This document shows, in pieces, positions 52,342 through 63,449 of a stretch of DNA of 64,000 nucleotides; position 1 is the stretch's first letter; the number at the start of each line of letters is the position of its first letter. The notes beneath the pieces were generated by a model, which was not told where the DNA came from, made no database searches, and saw nothing but the letters and a program-made list of their open reading frames with translations. Both the position numbers and the translations under genes were made by a program. The stretch is from the NCBI RefSeq assembly GCF_001421565.1, contig NZ_LMKQ01000002.1, forward strand, positions 62,001 through 126,000. The letters are read 5' to 3'. The DNA comes from Agromyces sp. Leaf222 (GTDB lineage Bacteria > Actinomycetota > Actinomycetes > Actinomycetales > Microbacteriaceae).

Positions 52342-53865
52342 ATGAGCAACACCACCACCGCGACCCCGGATGCCGCACCGACGCCGCAGCCGAACGCACC
52401 CGTCACCGCAGCCGACCGCGCCGGCCACGTCGAGACGCACGGTGCGGACTTCATCCCCGAGACCGAGCGCCACGGCAAGCCGCGCGAGCTCTTCTGGGTG
52501 TGGATGTCGGCCAACGTCATCTACCTGTACTTCGTCGTCGGCGGCGTGCTCATGCTGCTCGGCCTCCCCGTCTGGGAGGCGCTGCTGATCACGGTGCTCG
52601 GCAACCTGTGGTGGGCGGCCGTCGGCCTGCTCGCGATCAGCGGCCCGGCGTCGGGCACCCCGAGCGTCGCGATCATGCGCGCCATGTTCGGCATCCGGGG
52701 CAGTCGCGTGTTCGGCGCCGGACTCGGCGTGGCCATCGGCATCTTCTACGAGATCATCAACATCGCGTTCGCCACCCTCGCGGCCCTCGCCCTCATCGGG
52801 CAGATCGGCATCGTGCTGCCGGCCGGAGCCGAATGGGGCGTGCTCGTCGTGGTCGCCGCGCTCAGCTTCGTGATCGGCATCTACGGCCACGCGACGATCC
52901 TGAAGCTCGCGCCGTACTTCTCGGCCGCGCTCGCCGTCGTCTTCGTCGTGCTCGCCGTCTTCGTGTTCGGCGCGGCCGACTTCTCGTACGCCCCGGCGCC
53001 GCTCGAGCCGGGCGAGCACTGGGCGATGCTGCTGCTCGGCTTCGCGATCGTCGCCTCGAGCCCGCTCTCATGGGGCACCGGCGCCGACTACGCCCGCTAC
53101 CTGCCGACGGATGTCTCGAAGACGAGGGTCGCGGTCTGGACCGCGCTCGGCGGCTTCATCCCGGCCATCTTCATCGGCACGCTCGGCGTCATCGCCGGCA
53201 CGGCGATCGACATGACCGACCCGCAGCTGACGATCTCCGAGATCGTGCCCGGCTGGTTCACGCCCGTCTTCCTCGCGATGATCGTGCTCTCGAGCATCAC
53301 GAACAACGTGCTCGTCGCGTACTCGACGGGCCTCTACGCGCAGGGCCTCGGGTTCCGGATGCCGCGGGCCCTCACCGTCGTCGTGACGGGTTTCGCCGCG
53401 ACCGCAGCTGCCGCCTGGCTGCTGTTCATCGCCCCGAGCTTCCTCGACGCCCTGAACTCCTCGCTCGAGCTGGCGGTCACCGTGCTCGGTCCGCTCGTCG
53501 CGGTCTACGCCGTCGACATCGTGCTGCGCCGCAACCGCTACGACGGCCGCGCCCTCACCGACGAGCGCCGCGGCAGCCCGTTCTGGTACCGCGGCGGCGT
53601 GTTCTGGCCGGGCGTCATCGCCATGGCCGGCGCGACGACGGTGGCCGTGCTCATGGCCAACACGACGCTGTACGTCGGCCCGATCTCGGGCGCGCTCGGC
53701 GGGGCCGACCTCTCGGCGATCGTCGGTCCGCTCCTCGCCGGCGGGCTCTACGCCGTGCTCTGGCTGACCACGAAGCCCTACCGCGACCCGGCGGCCCGCC
53801 CCGCCCCCGCGATCACCGAAGCGGATGCCGCGGCATCCGACCGAACCGAAGGAGCCCTCGCATGA
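52342..53865 (+). CDS. NCS1-family nucleobase/cation symporter
   Basis: A 507-residue permease with about 12 helices. It has the N-terminal ETERHGKPRELFWVWMSANV, GTPSVAIMRAMFGIRGSR, SPLSWGTGADYARYLPTD and DALNSSLELAVTVLGPLVAVYAVDI regions of NCS1 purine/cytosine/hydantoin-type transporters. The substrate is not given by sequence; neighbouring nitrogen-releasing hydrolases suggest an N-rich amide or guanidino compound. It overlaps the next gene by ATGA. Confidence 0.9.
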   Translation: MSNTTTATPDAAPTPQPNAPVTAADRAGHVETHGADFIPETERHGKPRELFWVWMSANVIYLYFVVGGVLMLLGLPVWEALLITVLGNLWWAAVGLLAISGPASGTPSVAIMRAMFGIRGSRVFGAGLGVAIGIFYEIINIAFATLAALALIGQIGIVLPAGAEWGVLVVVAALSFVIGIYGHATILKLAPYFSAALAVVFVVLAVFVFGAADFSYAPAPLEPGEHWAMLLLGFAIVASSPLSWGTGADYARYLPTDVSKTRVAVWTALGGFIPAIFIGTLGVIAGTAIDMTDPQLTISEIVPGWFTPVFLAMIVLSSITNNVLVAYSTGLYAQGLGFRMPRALTVVVTGFAATAAAAWLLFIAPSFLDALNSSLELAVTVLGPLVAVYAVDIVLRRNRYDGRALTDERRGSPFWYRGGVFWPGVIAMAGATTVAVLMANTTLYVGPISGALGGADLSAIVGPLLAGGLYAVLWLTTKPYRDPAARPAPAITEADAAASDRTEGALA

Positions 53866-54908
53866 CCTGGCGCATGCCCGCAGAGACCGCACGCCACGAC
53901 CGCACGTGGATGGCCTTCCCGCGCGAGGGCCTGACCCTCGGCGAGAGCGAGTCCGAGCGCGAGGCCGGCTACGCCGCGTGGGCGGACGTCGCCAACGCGA
54001 TCGTGCCGTTCGAACCGCTGACGATGGTCGTCGACCCGACCGAGACCGCGCGCGCCCGCCGCATGCTCGACGGCGCGATCGAGCTCGTCGAGGCGCCGCT
54101 CGACGAATTCTGGATGCGCGACTTCGGCCCCACCTTCGTGGTCGACGACGAGCGCCCGGGCGTGCTCGGCGCCGTCGACTGGATCTTCAACGGCTGGGGC
54201 GCCCCCGAGTGGGCCGAGTGGACGAAGTCCGCCGAGATCGCGCGCTTCGTCGCCGACCGCGTCGGTGCCGAGCTCGTGTCGAGCGTGCTCGTGAACGAGG
54301 GCGGCGGCATCCACGTCGACGGCGAGGGCACCGTGCTCGTCACCGAGACCGTGCAGCTCGACCCGCGCCGCAACCCGTACGCCGACAAGGCCCGCGTCGA
54401 GGCCGAGCTCGCGCGCACGATCGGCACGACGAAGGCGATCTGGCTGCCCCGCGGCCTCGAGCGCGACTACGACGACTTCGGCACGAACGGCCACGTCGAC
54501 ATCGTCGCGACGATCCCCTCGCCCGGCCTCCTGCTGCTGCACCGTCAGGACAACCCCGAGCACCCCGACTTCGAGGTGACGCGCGTCCTGCGCGCCCAGC
54601 TCGAGCAGGAGGCGGATGCCGCGGGCCGCCGCTTCGAGATCGTCGACCTGCCGGCACCCGAGACCCTTCGCGACCACGAGGGCTTCGTCGACTGGAGCTA
54701 CGTGAACCACCTCGTCGTGAACGACGGCGTCATCGCCTGCGGGTTCGGCGAGGATCGGGCGGATGCCGCGGCGCGCGAGGTCCTCGCCGACGCGTACCCC
54801 GGCCGTCGCGTCGTCACGGTCGACTCGCGCGAGATCTTCGCCCGCGGCGGCGGCATCCACTGCATCACGCAGCAGCAGCCCGCGCTCGAGGTGGAGGCGG
54901 CTCGATGA
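53862..54908 (+). CDS. Agmatine deiminase family protein
   Basis: A 348-residue guanidine-modifying enzyme (PPAD/agmatine deiminase fold). It has TWMAFPREGLTLG, FWMRDFGPTFVV, VNEGGGIHVDGEGTVLVTETV, GTNGHVDIVA and the catalytic cysteine in FARGGGIHCITQQQP. The family turns agmatine into N-carbamoylputrescine and ammonia, but several members act on other guanidino compounds. It overlaps both the permease and the amidase by four bases. Confidence 0.88.
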   Translation: MTWRMPAETARHDRTWMAFPREGLTLGESESEREAGYAAWADVANAIVPFEPLTMVVDPTETARARRMLDGAIELVEAPLDEFWMRDFGPTFVVDDERPGVLGAVDWIFNGWGAPEWAEWTKSAEIARFVADRVGAELVSSVLVNEGGGIHVDGEGTVLVTETVQLDPRRNPYADKARVEAELARTIGTTKAIWLPRGLERDYDDFGTNGHVDIVATIPSPGLLLLHRQDNPEHPDFEVTRVLRAQLEQEADAAGRRFEIVDLPAPETLRDHEGFVDWSYVNHLVVNDGVIACGFGEDRADAAAREVLADAYPGRRVVTVDSREIFARGGGIHCITQQQPALEVEAAR

Positions 54909-56677
54909 GCGGCGCATTCGACGTCGTCGAGGCGTCGATCGCCGACCTGCGGGCCGCCCTCGAGTCGGGCCGCGTCACCGCGGTCGAGCTGCTCGACGCC
55001 TACCTCGCCCGCATCGCGGCGTACGACGACCCCGAGACGGCGACCGCGCTGAACGCGCTCGTCGTCATGAACCCCGACGCACGGGCCGACGCGCTCGCCT
55101 CCGACGCGCGCCGTGCGAGCGGCGACGTGCGCGGACCGCTCGACGGCATCCCGTACACGGCCAAGGACAGCTACCTCGCACGCGGACTCACCGCCGCGGC
55201 CGGTTCGCCGGCCTTCGAGCACCTCGTCGCCCAGCGCGACGCCTTCACGATCGAGCGGCTCCGCGGCGCCGGCGCCGTGCTGATCGGCCTCACGAACATG
55301 CCGCCGATGGCGAACGGCGGCATGCAGCGCGGCGTCTACGGCCGCGCCGAGAGCCCGTACAACTCGGACTTCCTCACCGCCGCCTTCGGCTCGGGCTCCT
55401 CGAACGGGTCGGGCACCGCGACGGCGGCCTCGTTCGCGGCGTTCGGCCTCGGCGAGGAGACCTGGTCCTCTGGCCGAGCGCCCGCGTCGAACAACGCGCT
55501 CTGCGCCTACACCCCGTCGCGCGGCGTGATCTCGGTGCGCGGCAACTGGCCGCTCGTGCCCACCATGGACGTCGTCGTGCCGCACACCCGCACCATGGCC
55601 GACCTGTTCGAGGTGCTCGACGTGATCGTCGCCGACGACGCCGAGACCCGAGGCGACTTCTGGCGCGTGCAGCCCTGGGTGTCGATTCCGGCCTCCTCCG
55701 AGGTGCGCCCCGACTCCTATGTCGCGCTCTCGGCGACGGATGCCGCTGGCGCGACGGATGCCGCGGGCGGGCGTGCCGCGTCGGCGCGCGCCGTGCTCGC
55801 CGGCCGTCGCCTCGGCATTCCGCGCATGTACGTGAACGCCGATCCCGAGGCCGGCACGGCCGAGCCCGGACGGACCCCCGGCATCGGCGGATCCACCGGG
55901 CGGCGCATCGAGACCCGCGTCTCGGTCGTGGAGCTCTGGGAGGCGGCGCGCCGCGACCTCGAGGCCGCCGGCGCCGAGGTCGTCGAGGTCGACTTCCCGG
56001 TGGTGTCGAACTACGAGGGCGACCGTATCGGCGCCCCGACGATCGCGACCCGTGGAATCGTCTCACCGGAGTACCTGCGCCGCGAGATCGTCGACCTCTC
56101 GGCGTGGGCGTGGAACGACTTCCTCGACGCCAACGGCGACCCCGCCCTGCGCGCGCTCGCCGAGGTGGACGGCCCGCGCATCTTCCCGCACCCGGAGGGC
56201 TCGCTGCCCGATCGGTATGCGGGCTTCGACGACGACATCGCCGAGTACCCCGAGTGGGCGCGCACGCACCCCGGGGCGACCTTCGACGACATGCCCGAGC
56301 TCGAGGACGGCCTGCGCGGGCTCGAGGAGACCCGCCGGGTCGACCTCGAGGCGTGGATGGACGGCCTCGGTCTCGACGCCGTCGTCTTCCCGGCCGTCGC
56401 CGACGTCGGCCCGGCCGACATGGACGTGAACGAGGCATCCGCCGATCTCGGCTGGCGCAACGGCGTGTGGGTCGCGAACGGCAACCTCGTGCCGCGGCAC
56501 CTGGGCATCCCGACGGTCACCGTGCCCATGGGCACCATGGGGGACATCCGGATGCCGGTCGGCCTCACGTTCGCCGGCCGCGCCTACGACGACACGGCGC
56601 TGCTGCGCGTGGCCGCGGCCTTCGAGGCGACGGGAACGCGCCGCACGGAGCCGCCGCGCACCCCGCGCCTCGCCTGA
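54905..56677 (+). CDS. Amidase signature family hydrolase
   Basis: A 590-residue amidase, longer than the usual 450-500. The catalytic Lys lies in GIPYTAKDSYLARG and the Ser-cisSer region is GSGSSNGSGTATAASF followed by FGLGEETWSSGR. The C-terminal part ends GIPTVTVPMGT and TFAGRAYDDTALLRVAAAFEATG. It hydrolyses an amide or carbamoyl group, so it could act on the carbamoyl product of the previous enzyme. An extra domain-like segment lies at residues about 270-310, rich in Ala and Asp. It is the last gene of the TetR-controlled operon. Confidence 0.88.
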   Translation: MSGAFDVVEASIADLRAALESGRVTAVELLDAYLARIAAYDDPETATALNALVVMNPDARADALASDARRASGDVRGPLDGIPYTAKDSYLARGLTAAAGSPAFEHLVAQRDAFTIERLRGAGAVLIGLTNMPPMANGGMQRGVYGRAESPYNSDFLTAAFGSGSSNGSGTATAASFAAFGLGEETWSSGRAPASNNALCAYTPSRGVISVRGNWPLVPTMDVVVPHTRTMADLFEVLDVIVADDAETRGDFWRVQPWVSIPASSEVRPDSYVALSATDAAGATDAAGGRAASARAVLAGRRLGIPRMYVNADPEAGTAEPGRTPGIGGSTGRRIETRVSVVELWEAARRDLEAAGAEVVEVDFPVVSNYEGDRIGAPTIATRGIVSPEYLRREIVDLSAWAWNDFLDANGDPALRALAEVDGPRIFPHPEGSLPDRYAGFDDDIAEYPEWARTHPGATFDDMPELEDGLRGLEETRRVDLEAWMDGLGLDAVVFPAVADVGPADMDVNEASADLGWRNGVWVANGNLVPRHLGIPTVTVPMGTMGDIRMPVGLTFAGRAYDDTALLRVAAAFEATGTRRTEPPRTPRLA

Positions 56678-56692
56678 CGGCAGGTGATTCGC

Positions 56693-56723
56693 CTCGAGCC
56701 CGCTCGTTCAGAGCGGGCTCGAG
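56693..56723. terminator. Bidirectional hairpin terminator with embedded stop codon
   Basis: CTCGAGCCCGCTC (56693-56705) and GAGCGGGCTCGAG (56711-56723) form a perfect 13-bp stem with a five-base loop. The stop codon of the leftward gene lies at 56708-56710, so its last codons encode part of the stem. It separates the convergent amidase and RHH genes. Confidence 0.75.
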
Positions 56724-57226
56724 CATTCGACCGACCGTGCGAGTCGCTCGGGCGCGAACATCGCGAGGGACGTCATCGAGGTGACCTCGACGCGGACGCC
56801 GAGCATGCGGCTCGCGATGCCCGAGAGCACCGAGGCAGCCTCGCCGCCCATCATGATGTCGGTCTCGGCGAGCAGATCGATCGCCTCGTCGGCGGTGCCG
56901 TCGTCGCTGCCGCTGTGGTCGTCGGAGCCGACGGCCCCGGCCACCCCGGCTTTCGCGAACGGTGCGATCGGATCGAGCACCCGCACGTTCGACGCACCGT
57001 GCCTCGCGAACGCCCGGAGCACCTCGTCCCTGCGCAACCGAAGGCGCTCGCGCGGAGAGAGCTCCGAGAAGCCCGGCCGGTCGGTGGTGAGCGCCGGCAG
57101 CCGTGCCTCGGCGTATGCGGCCACGGCATCGGCCATGACGGACCTCTTCGTCGACTCCATCAGATGCGCGAGCTGGGCGACGAGCCGAGCGGTGTCCGCA
57201 TCGACCCTGATGGCTTCGGCGACCAT
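56708..57226 (-). CDS. Ribbon-helix-helix protein fused to a degenerate nucleotidyltransferase (MNT-like) domain
   Basis: A 172-residue protein. Residues 1-43 fit an RHH DNA-binding fold (EAIRVDADT strand, ARLVAQLAHLME helix, STKRSVMADAVAAYAEAR helix). Residues 60-172 resemble a minimal nucleotidyltransferase: RDEVLRAFARHGASNVRV, then where GSVARG is expected the sequence reads LDPIAPFAKAG, an Asp/Gly/Ser insert (100-112), EAIDLLAETD in place of SDIDL, and LGVRVEVTSMTSLAMF. It has lost key residues, so catalysis is doubtful. AAAGGAGG is an excellent site before the ATG at 57226. Upstream are 8-bp iterons and a palindrome. The MNT resemblance is inference. Confidence 0.7.
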   Translation of the reverse strand: MVAEAIRVDADTARLVAQLAHLMESTKRSVMADAVAAYAEARLPALTTDRPGFSELSPRERLRLRRDEVLRAFARHGASNVRVLDPIAPFAKAGVAGAVGSDDHSGSDDGTADEAIDLLAETDIMMGGEAASVLSGIASRMLGVRVEVTSMTSLAMFAPERLARSVECSSPL

Positions 57227-57247
57227 CGGCCCTCCTTTCGGGAGTTT

Positions 57248-57291
57248 CGTTCTGAGAACGTGTTGCAAAGTTGCAAAGTTGCAAAGTTGCG
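57248..57291. promoter_or_regulatory. Iterons and palindrome in front of the RHH gene
   Basis: CGTTCT-G-AGAACG (57248-57260) is a perfect palindrome. Directly after it, GTTGCAAA occurs three times in tandem with a partial fourth at 57262-57291. The run is strikingly AT-rich for this genome. RHH proteins bind short direct repeats near their own promoters, so autoregulation is likely. The repeats start 35 bases before the start codon. Confidence 0.75.
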
Positions 57292-57475
57292 TGACTTCGT
57301 GAGGGAAACTCTTCACCGCGGATCGCTCCGAAGGGGAACGTCGGTCCGCCAAGGACGACCTGCCGCCGTGCAGGCGGTCCTGTGGAGGAGCGGTGGCGGA
57401 GCATGCGGGTGTCGGCAGGTGCGGTGGCGGAGCAGGAGGGGTGGCGGGTGAGCGCGGGCGCGCAGGCGGCGCGGG

Positions 57476-59071
57476 TCAGCCGACGGTGACGTCGCGCGAG
57501 TCGAGACCGGTGGCGCCGTCGGGCACGACGCCCTGCCTGGCCGAGGTCTGCACCTCGCCGTCGGCGCCGGTCGCCCGCACGCGCAGCGTGTGCGAGCCCG
57601 AGGTCGCGTCCCAGTCGAACCGCCACTGCACCCAGGTGTCCTCCGAGATGGCCGTGGCGAGCGTCGCCGGGAGCCACGGGCCGTCGTCGACCTGCACGTC
57701 GACCGCGGCGACGCCGACGTGCTGCTGCCAGGCGACGCCGGCGACGACGACGGGTCCGGCCGACAGCGACTGCCCCGACCGCGGCACGTCGATGCGCGAC
57801 GAGAGCTTGATCGGTCCGCGCTCGCTCCACCCGCGATCGGTCCAGTAGGCGGATGCCGCGTCGAACCGGGTGACCTCGAGCTCCGTCACCCACTTCGTCG
57901 CCGACACGTACCCGTAGAGCCCGGGCACGACCATGCGCACGGGGAACCCGTGCTCCGCCGGCAGCGGCTCGCCGTTCATGCCGACCGCGAGGATCGCCTC
58001 GCGGTCGTCCTGCAGCACCTCGAGCGGCGTCGAGGCCGTGAACCCGTCGATGCTGCGCGAGAGCACCATGTCGGCGTCCGCACCGGGCACGGCCCGCGCG
58101 AGCAGTTCACGGATCGGGTAGCCCAGCCACACCGCGTTGCCGATGAGCGTGCCGCCCACCTCGTTCGAGACGCACGCGAGCGTCGTCACCGACTCCTCGA
58201 GCGGGAGCGAGATCAGCTCCTCCCAGGTGAGCGTCACCTCCTGCTCGACGTCGCCGTGGATGCGCAGGCTCCAGTCCGCCGGCTCGACGGCCGGCACCGC
58301 GAGCGCGGTGTCGATGCGGTAGAACTCCGCGTTCGGCGTGACGATCGGCGTGAGCCCCTCGAGGTCGAGTTCCGCCCCAGGAGGTATCGACGCGGTGGTC
58401 GTCGGCACCGGCAACCGGATCGCCTGGCGCGCCGCCGTCACTGCGCGGGAGCCGGCCTGCAGGGCGTACCCGCCCACGGCGGCGAGGACGCCGATCGCGG
58501 TGGCGCCGCCCGCCCAGAGGAGGAACCGGCGACGCTCGATCGCGGGCGTGCCCGCGGCATCCGCTCGTCCTTCGCCCGCTCCATCGACCTCGGCCGCGCC
58601 ATCCGTCGTCGGAAGTCGCCGGATCAGCAGCCGAAGCGCGACGACGCCCGCGATCGCGGCCAGCGCCGAGGGCGCGAACGCGAGCATCGACGCGTTCGCC
58701 CTCGTCACCGAGGCGAGCACGCCGACCCCGCCGATCGCCCAGATCACCACCTGGCCCCACGGCGGCCGGCGGGCCTCGAGCACGCCGGCGAGGCCGGCGA
58801 CGGCCAGCAGCACCAGCGCGATGCCCACCAGCAGGGCGACCTTGTCGGCCGTGCCGAACAGGGCGATCGCGGCATCCTTCGCCCACGGGGGAGCGAGGTC
58901 GATCATCATCGAGCCGACCACCGCGAACGGACTCGAGGCCGACGCCAGCAGTGCGGCGGCGAGCTCGCCGACGCCGGCGGCCACGACGACCGAGGCCACC
59001 CCGGCGGCGGCGGGCAGCAGCCACCGCGTCGACGTCCGGACGGAGCGGCCGGCGGTCTCGGTCTGCGGCAT
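57476..59071 (-). CDS. Membrane-anchored molybdopterin-dependent oxidoreductase (sulfite oxidase family)
   Basis: A 531-residue protein. Four or five N-terminal helices span residues about 15-160, followed by an internal RRRFLLWAGGATAIG segment that may act as a Tat-like second anchor. The Moco domain starts near residue 250 (FYRIDTALAVPAVEPADWSL) with LTWEELISLPLEESVTTLACVSNEVGG holding the Mo-ligand cysteine in LACVSNEVGG, then PAEHGFPVRMVVPGLYGY and KWVTELEV. A Mo-co dimerisation beta domain ends the protein. It may oxidise or reduce a small sulfur or nitrogen oxide outside the membrane. Substrate unknown. Confidence 0.88.
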   Translation of the reverse strand: MPQTETAGRSVRTSTRWLLPAAAGVASVVVAAGVGELAAALLASASSPFAVVGSMMIDLAPPWAKDAAIALFGTADKVALLVGIALVLLAVAGLAGVLEARRPPWGQVVIWAIGGVGVLASVTRANASMLAFAPSALAAIAGVVALRLLIRRLPTTDGAAEVDGAGEGRADAAGTPAIERRRFLLWAGGATAIGVLAAVGGYALQAGSRAVTAARQAIRLPVPTTTASIPPGAELDLEGLTPIVTPNAEFYRIDTALAVPAVEPADWSLRIHGDVEQEVTLTWEELISLPLEESVTTLACVSNEVGGTLIGNAVWLGYPIRELLARAVPGADADMVLSRSIDGFTASTPLEVLQDDREAILAVGMNGEPLPAEHGFPVRMVVPGLYGYVSATKWVTELEVTRFDAASAYWTDRGWSERGPIKLSSRIDVPRSGQSLSAGPVVVAGVAWQQHVGVAAVDVQVDDGPWLPATLATAISEDTWVQWRFDWDATSGSHTLRVRATGADGEVQTSARQGVVPDGATGLDSRDVTVG

Positions 59072-59184
59072 GCGCACAGCGTACGCTCGCGGGCTGTGCA
59101 CGGGCGGCGAGTTCGCGCCGGTGCGGATGTCGGCAGCCCCTGCCAGAATCGAGAACCGCGGGCACGCCGCACGGAAGGGGCACC

Positions 59185-61504
<2,320 letters not shown>

Positions 61505-61506
<2 letters not shown>

Positions 61507-61532
61507 GCCCGGCGGGCGGTGATCCCGGGCTC
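61505..61532. terminator. Bidirectional hairpin between uvrA-like and hydrolase genes
   Basis: GAGCCCGG (61505-61512) pairs with CCGGGCTC (61525-61532) around a 12-base loop. It overlaps the uvrA-like stop codon and ends just before the convergent hydrolase gene. Confidence 0.5.
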
Positions 61533-61534
61533 GA

Positions 61535-62278
61535 CTACGCCGGGTTCGCGCGCATGAAGTCGACGACGGATGCCGCGAGCGAGGCGCCGATCTCGTGGGC
61601 CGGGCGCTTTCGACCCTTGATCTCGAAGGAGTGGTTGGCGTCGGCGATCCACTCGAGGTCGACGGCGCAACCAGTCGTGCCTCGTTCGGAGCGAAGCCGC
61701 GCGACGAGGTCGTCGAGCTGCTCGTTCGGAGCGGCGAAGGGGTCGTTGCGCCCCTGCAGGAACAGTATCGGCGCGGCCAGGTCGGGCAGGTGCTCGTCGC
61801 GCGCCTTCTCGGGGCGTCCGGGCGGGTGCAGCGGATAGCCGAGGAAGGCGAGGCCTGAGGCCGGCATGCCGTCGGCGACGGCCATCGACGCCATGCGGCC
61901 TCCGAACGACTTGCCCGACACCCAGATCGGCTCGCCGGCATCGGCGCTGGCATCGATCGCGCGCTCGCGGGCGTACGCCGCCGCCGCACGCCACGTCGCG
62001 ATCGCGACGGGCGGGCGATCGGGGAACTTGCGTCCCGCCTCGCGATACGGGAAGTCGAAGCGCAGGGTCGCGACGCCGAGCGCCCGCACGGCCGAGGCGA
62101 ACCCCGCGAGGAACGGGTGCTCCATGCCGGTGCCTGCGCCGTGTGCGACGACGAGCGTCGCCCACGCGTCGGCGGGTCGGGCGTAGAGCGCCGAGACGGA
62201 GTCGACGCCACCGACGGGGCTCGCGGCATCCGCCGGACCGTCGTCGCCGAGGCGGATGCGCACGGCCTCGTCGCTCAA
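61535..62278 (-). CDS. Alpha/beta-family hydrolase (dienelactone-hydrolase-like)
   Basis: A 247-residue alpha/beta hydrolase. The oxyanion region is LVVAHGAGTGMEHPF and the nucleophile Ser lies in VSGKSFGGRMAS. The Asp is near GRNDPF and the His near ADANHSF. The start is a TTG at 62278 that overlaps the previous gene's stop (TTGA), so it is coupled to the DUF2207-like gene; a later start cannot be excluded. The substrate is unknown. Confidence 0.8.
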   Translation of the reverse strand: MSDEAVRIRLGDDGPADAASPVGGVDSVSALYARPADAWATLVVAHGAGTGMEHPFLAGFASAVRALGVATLRFDFPYREAGRKFPDRPPVAIATWRAAAAYARERAIDASADAGEPIWVSGKSFGGRMASMAVADGMPASGLAFLGYPLHPPGRPEKARDEHLPDLAAPILFLQGRNDPFAAPNEQLDDLVARLRSERGTTGCAVDLEWIADANHSFEIKGRKRPAHEIGASLAASVVDFMRANPA

Positions 62279-63396
62279 TCGAGGCTCCCGAGCACGCTGC
62301 CGACGCCGTCGGCGAGATCGACGAGGCCGCCCGACACGTCGACGAGGTCGCCGAGCGCGACCGTGAGGTGCGCGACGTCGTCGACGAGAACGATGAGTTG
62401 GGCGAGGTGCCCGGTGAGCTCGGCGAGGTCGGCCGTGCCGCTCACCAGATCGCCGAGCGTGTCGACGTTCGTGCGTTCGAGCGTCTGCACGTCGAGCTTC
62501 AGCGTCGCGATCCAGTCGCGTTCGACGCCGAAGAGCACGGCGTAGGGCAGCAGCTTCTCGTGCAGGTGGAAGCGGGCGAGAGGGCCGGATGCCGCGGCCG
62601 GCGAGGTGTCGGCGGGTGCTGTCGTCGCGGCATCCGTCGTCTGGGGCACCGGGATCAGCTGGGCGCCCGTCGGGGACTGCAGCACGCGCATGCGGTCGGC
62701 CTCGGCGAGCACGAGGTACTGGCGGAGGCCGTCGAGGTGTTCGCGGCGTTCGCGTGCCGCGGGCAGGAACCGGCGCCACGACGCCGGAGTCACGACGATG
62801 GTCGCGATCGTCACGGCGAGGGCCGCGAGCGTCGCGATGAGCGCCGGCCAGTCGCCGGAGCCGAGGGTGATGACGAGGAGCAGCGCCTCGACGAGCATGC
62901 CGAGGTAGGCGAGCACGGTGAGGGTGGTGCCGGGCCAGGCCATGCGGCGCTGGGCGACGAGTCCGGCGCGGGCGAGCGCGTAGTCGGCGTTGCGCACGAC
63001 CGACTTCAGGCGTGCCGAGAGCGCACGCCGGTCGGTCGAGAAGCGACGAAGGCGCGTGCTCGTGTGTTCTGGGCCGAAGAGCGCTTCGAGCACGGCGAGC
63101 TCGTCGCCGGTGAGGGGTGCCCCTGGCTGCAGTTCGATGCCGATCGGTTCGCGCTTCGTCTCGTTCGCGATGATGCGGATGCGGCGCGACACCGCGAGGT
63201 CGACGATCACCGCGGCTGCCGCGCGCCGGTCGGCCTCGACGAGCAGCGCGTCGTGCAGCACCGATGCCCCGCGTGCCCTCGTGTACTGCACGACCGGGGA
63301 GTGCACCGGCTGCCGGGACACGATGCGCGCGACGATGCCGAGCGCGAAGATGACGAGCGCTGGGGCGATGGCGAGCAGGATGACGGCGGGGAGCAC
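62275..63396 (-). CDS. DUF2207-like membrane protein
   Basis: A 373-residue protein with an N-terminal helix (VILLAIAPALVIFALGIVARIV), two central helices (TLTVLAYLGMLVEALLLVIT and ALIATLAALAVTIATIVV), and a charged region with ERREHLDGLRQYLVLAEADRMR, which matches the C-terminal half of DUF2207 proteins. HLHEKLLPYAVLFGVERDW follows, a typical DUF2207 feature. Only the C-terminal half of a classical member is present. The C-terminal tail has an amphipathic valine/leucine pattern. GTG start. Confidence 0.78.
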   Translation of the reverse strand: MLPAVILLAIAPALVIFALGIVARIVSRQPVHSPVVQYTRARGASVLHDALLVEADRRAAAAVIVDLAVSRRIRIIANETKREPIGIELQPGAPLTGDELAVLEALFGPEHTSTRLRRFSTDRRALSARLKSVVRNADYALARAGLVAQRRMAWPGTTLTVLAYLGMLVEALLLVITLGSGDWPALIATLAALAVTIATIVVTPASWRRFLPAARERREHLDGLRQYLVLAEADRMRVLQSPTGAQLIPVPQTTDAATTAPADTSPAAASGPLARFHLHEKLLPYAVLFGVERDWIATLKLDVQTLERTNVDTLGDLVSGTADLAELTGHLAQLIVLVDDVAHLTVALGDLVDVSGGLVDLADGVGSVLGSLD

Positions 63397-63449
63397 GCGC
63401 TCAGTCTAGGGATCCGCGCGCATGCTCCGCGGGACGGCGACGCCGAACG

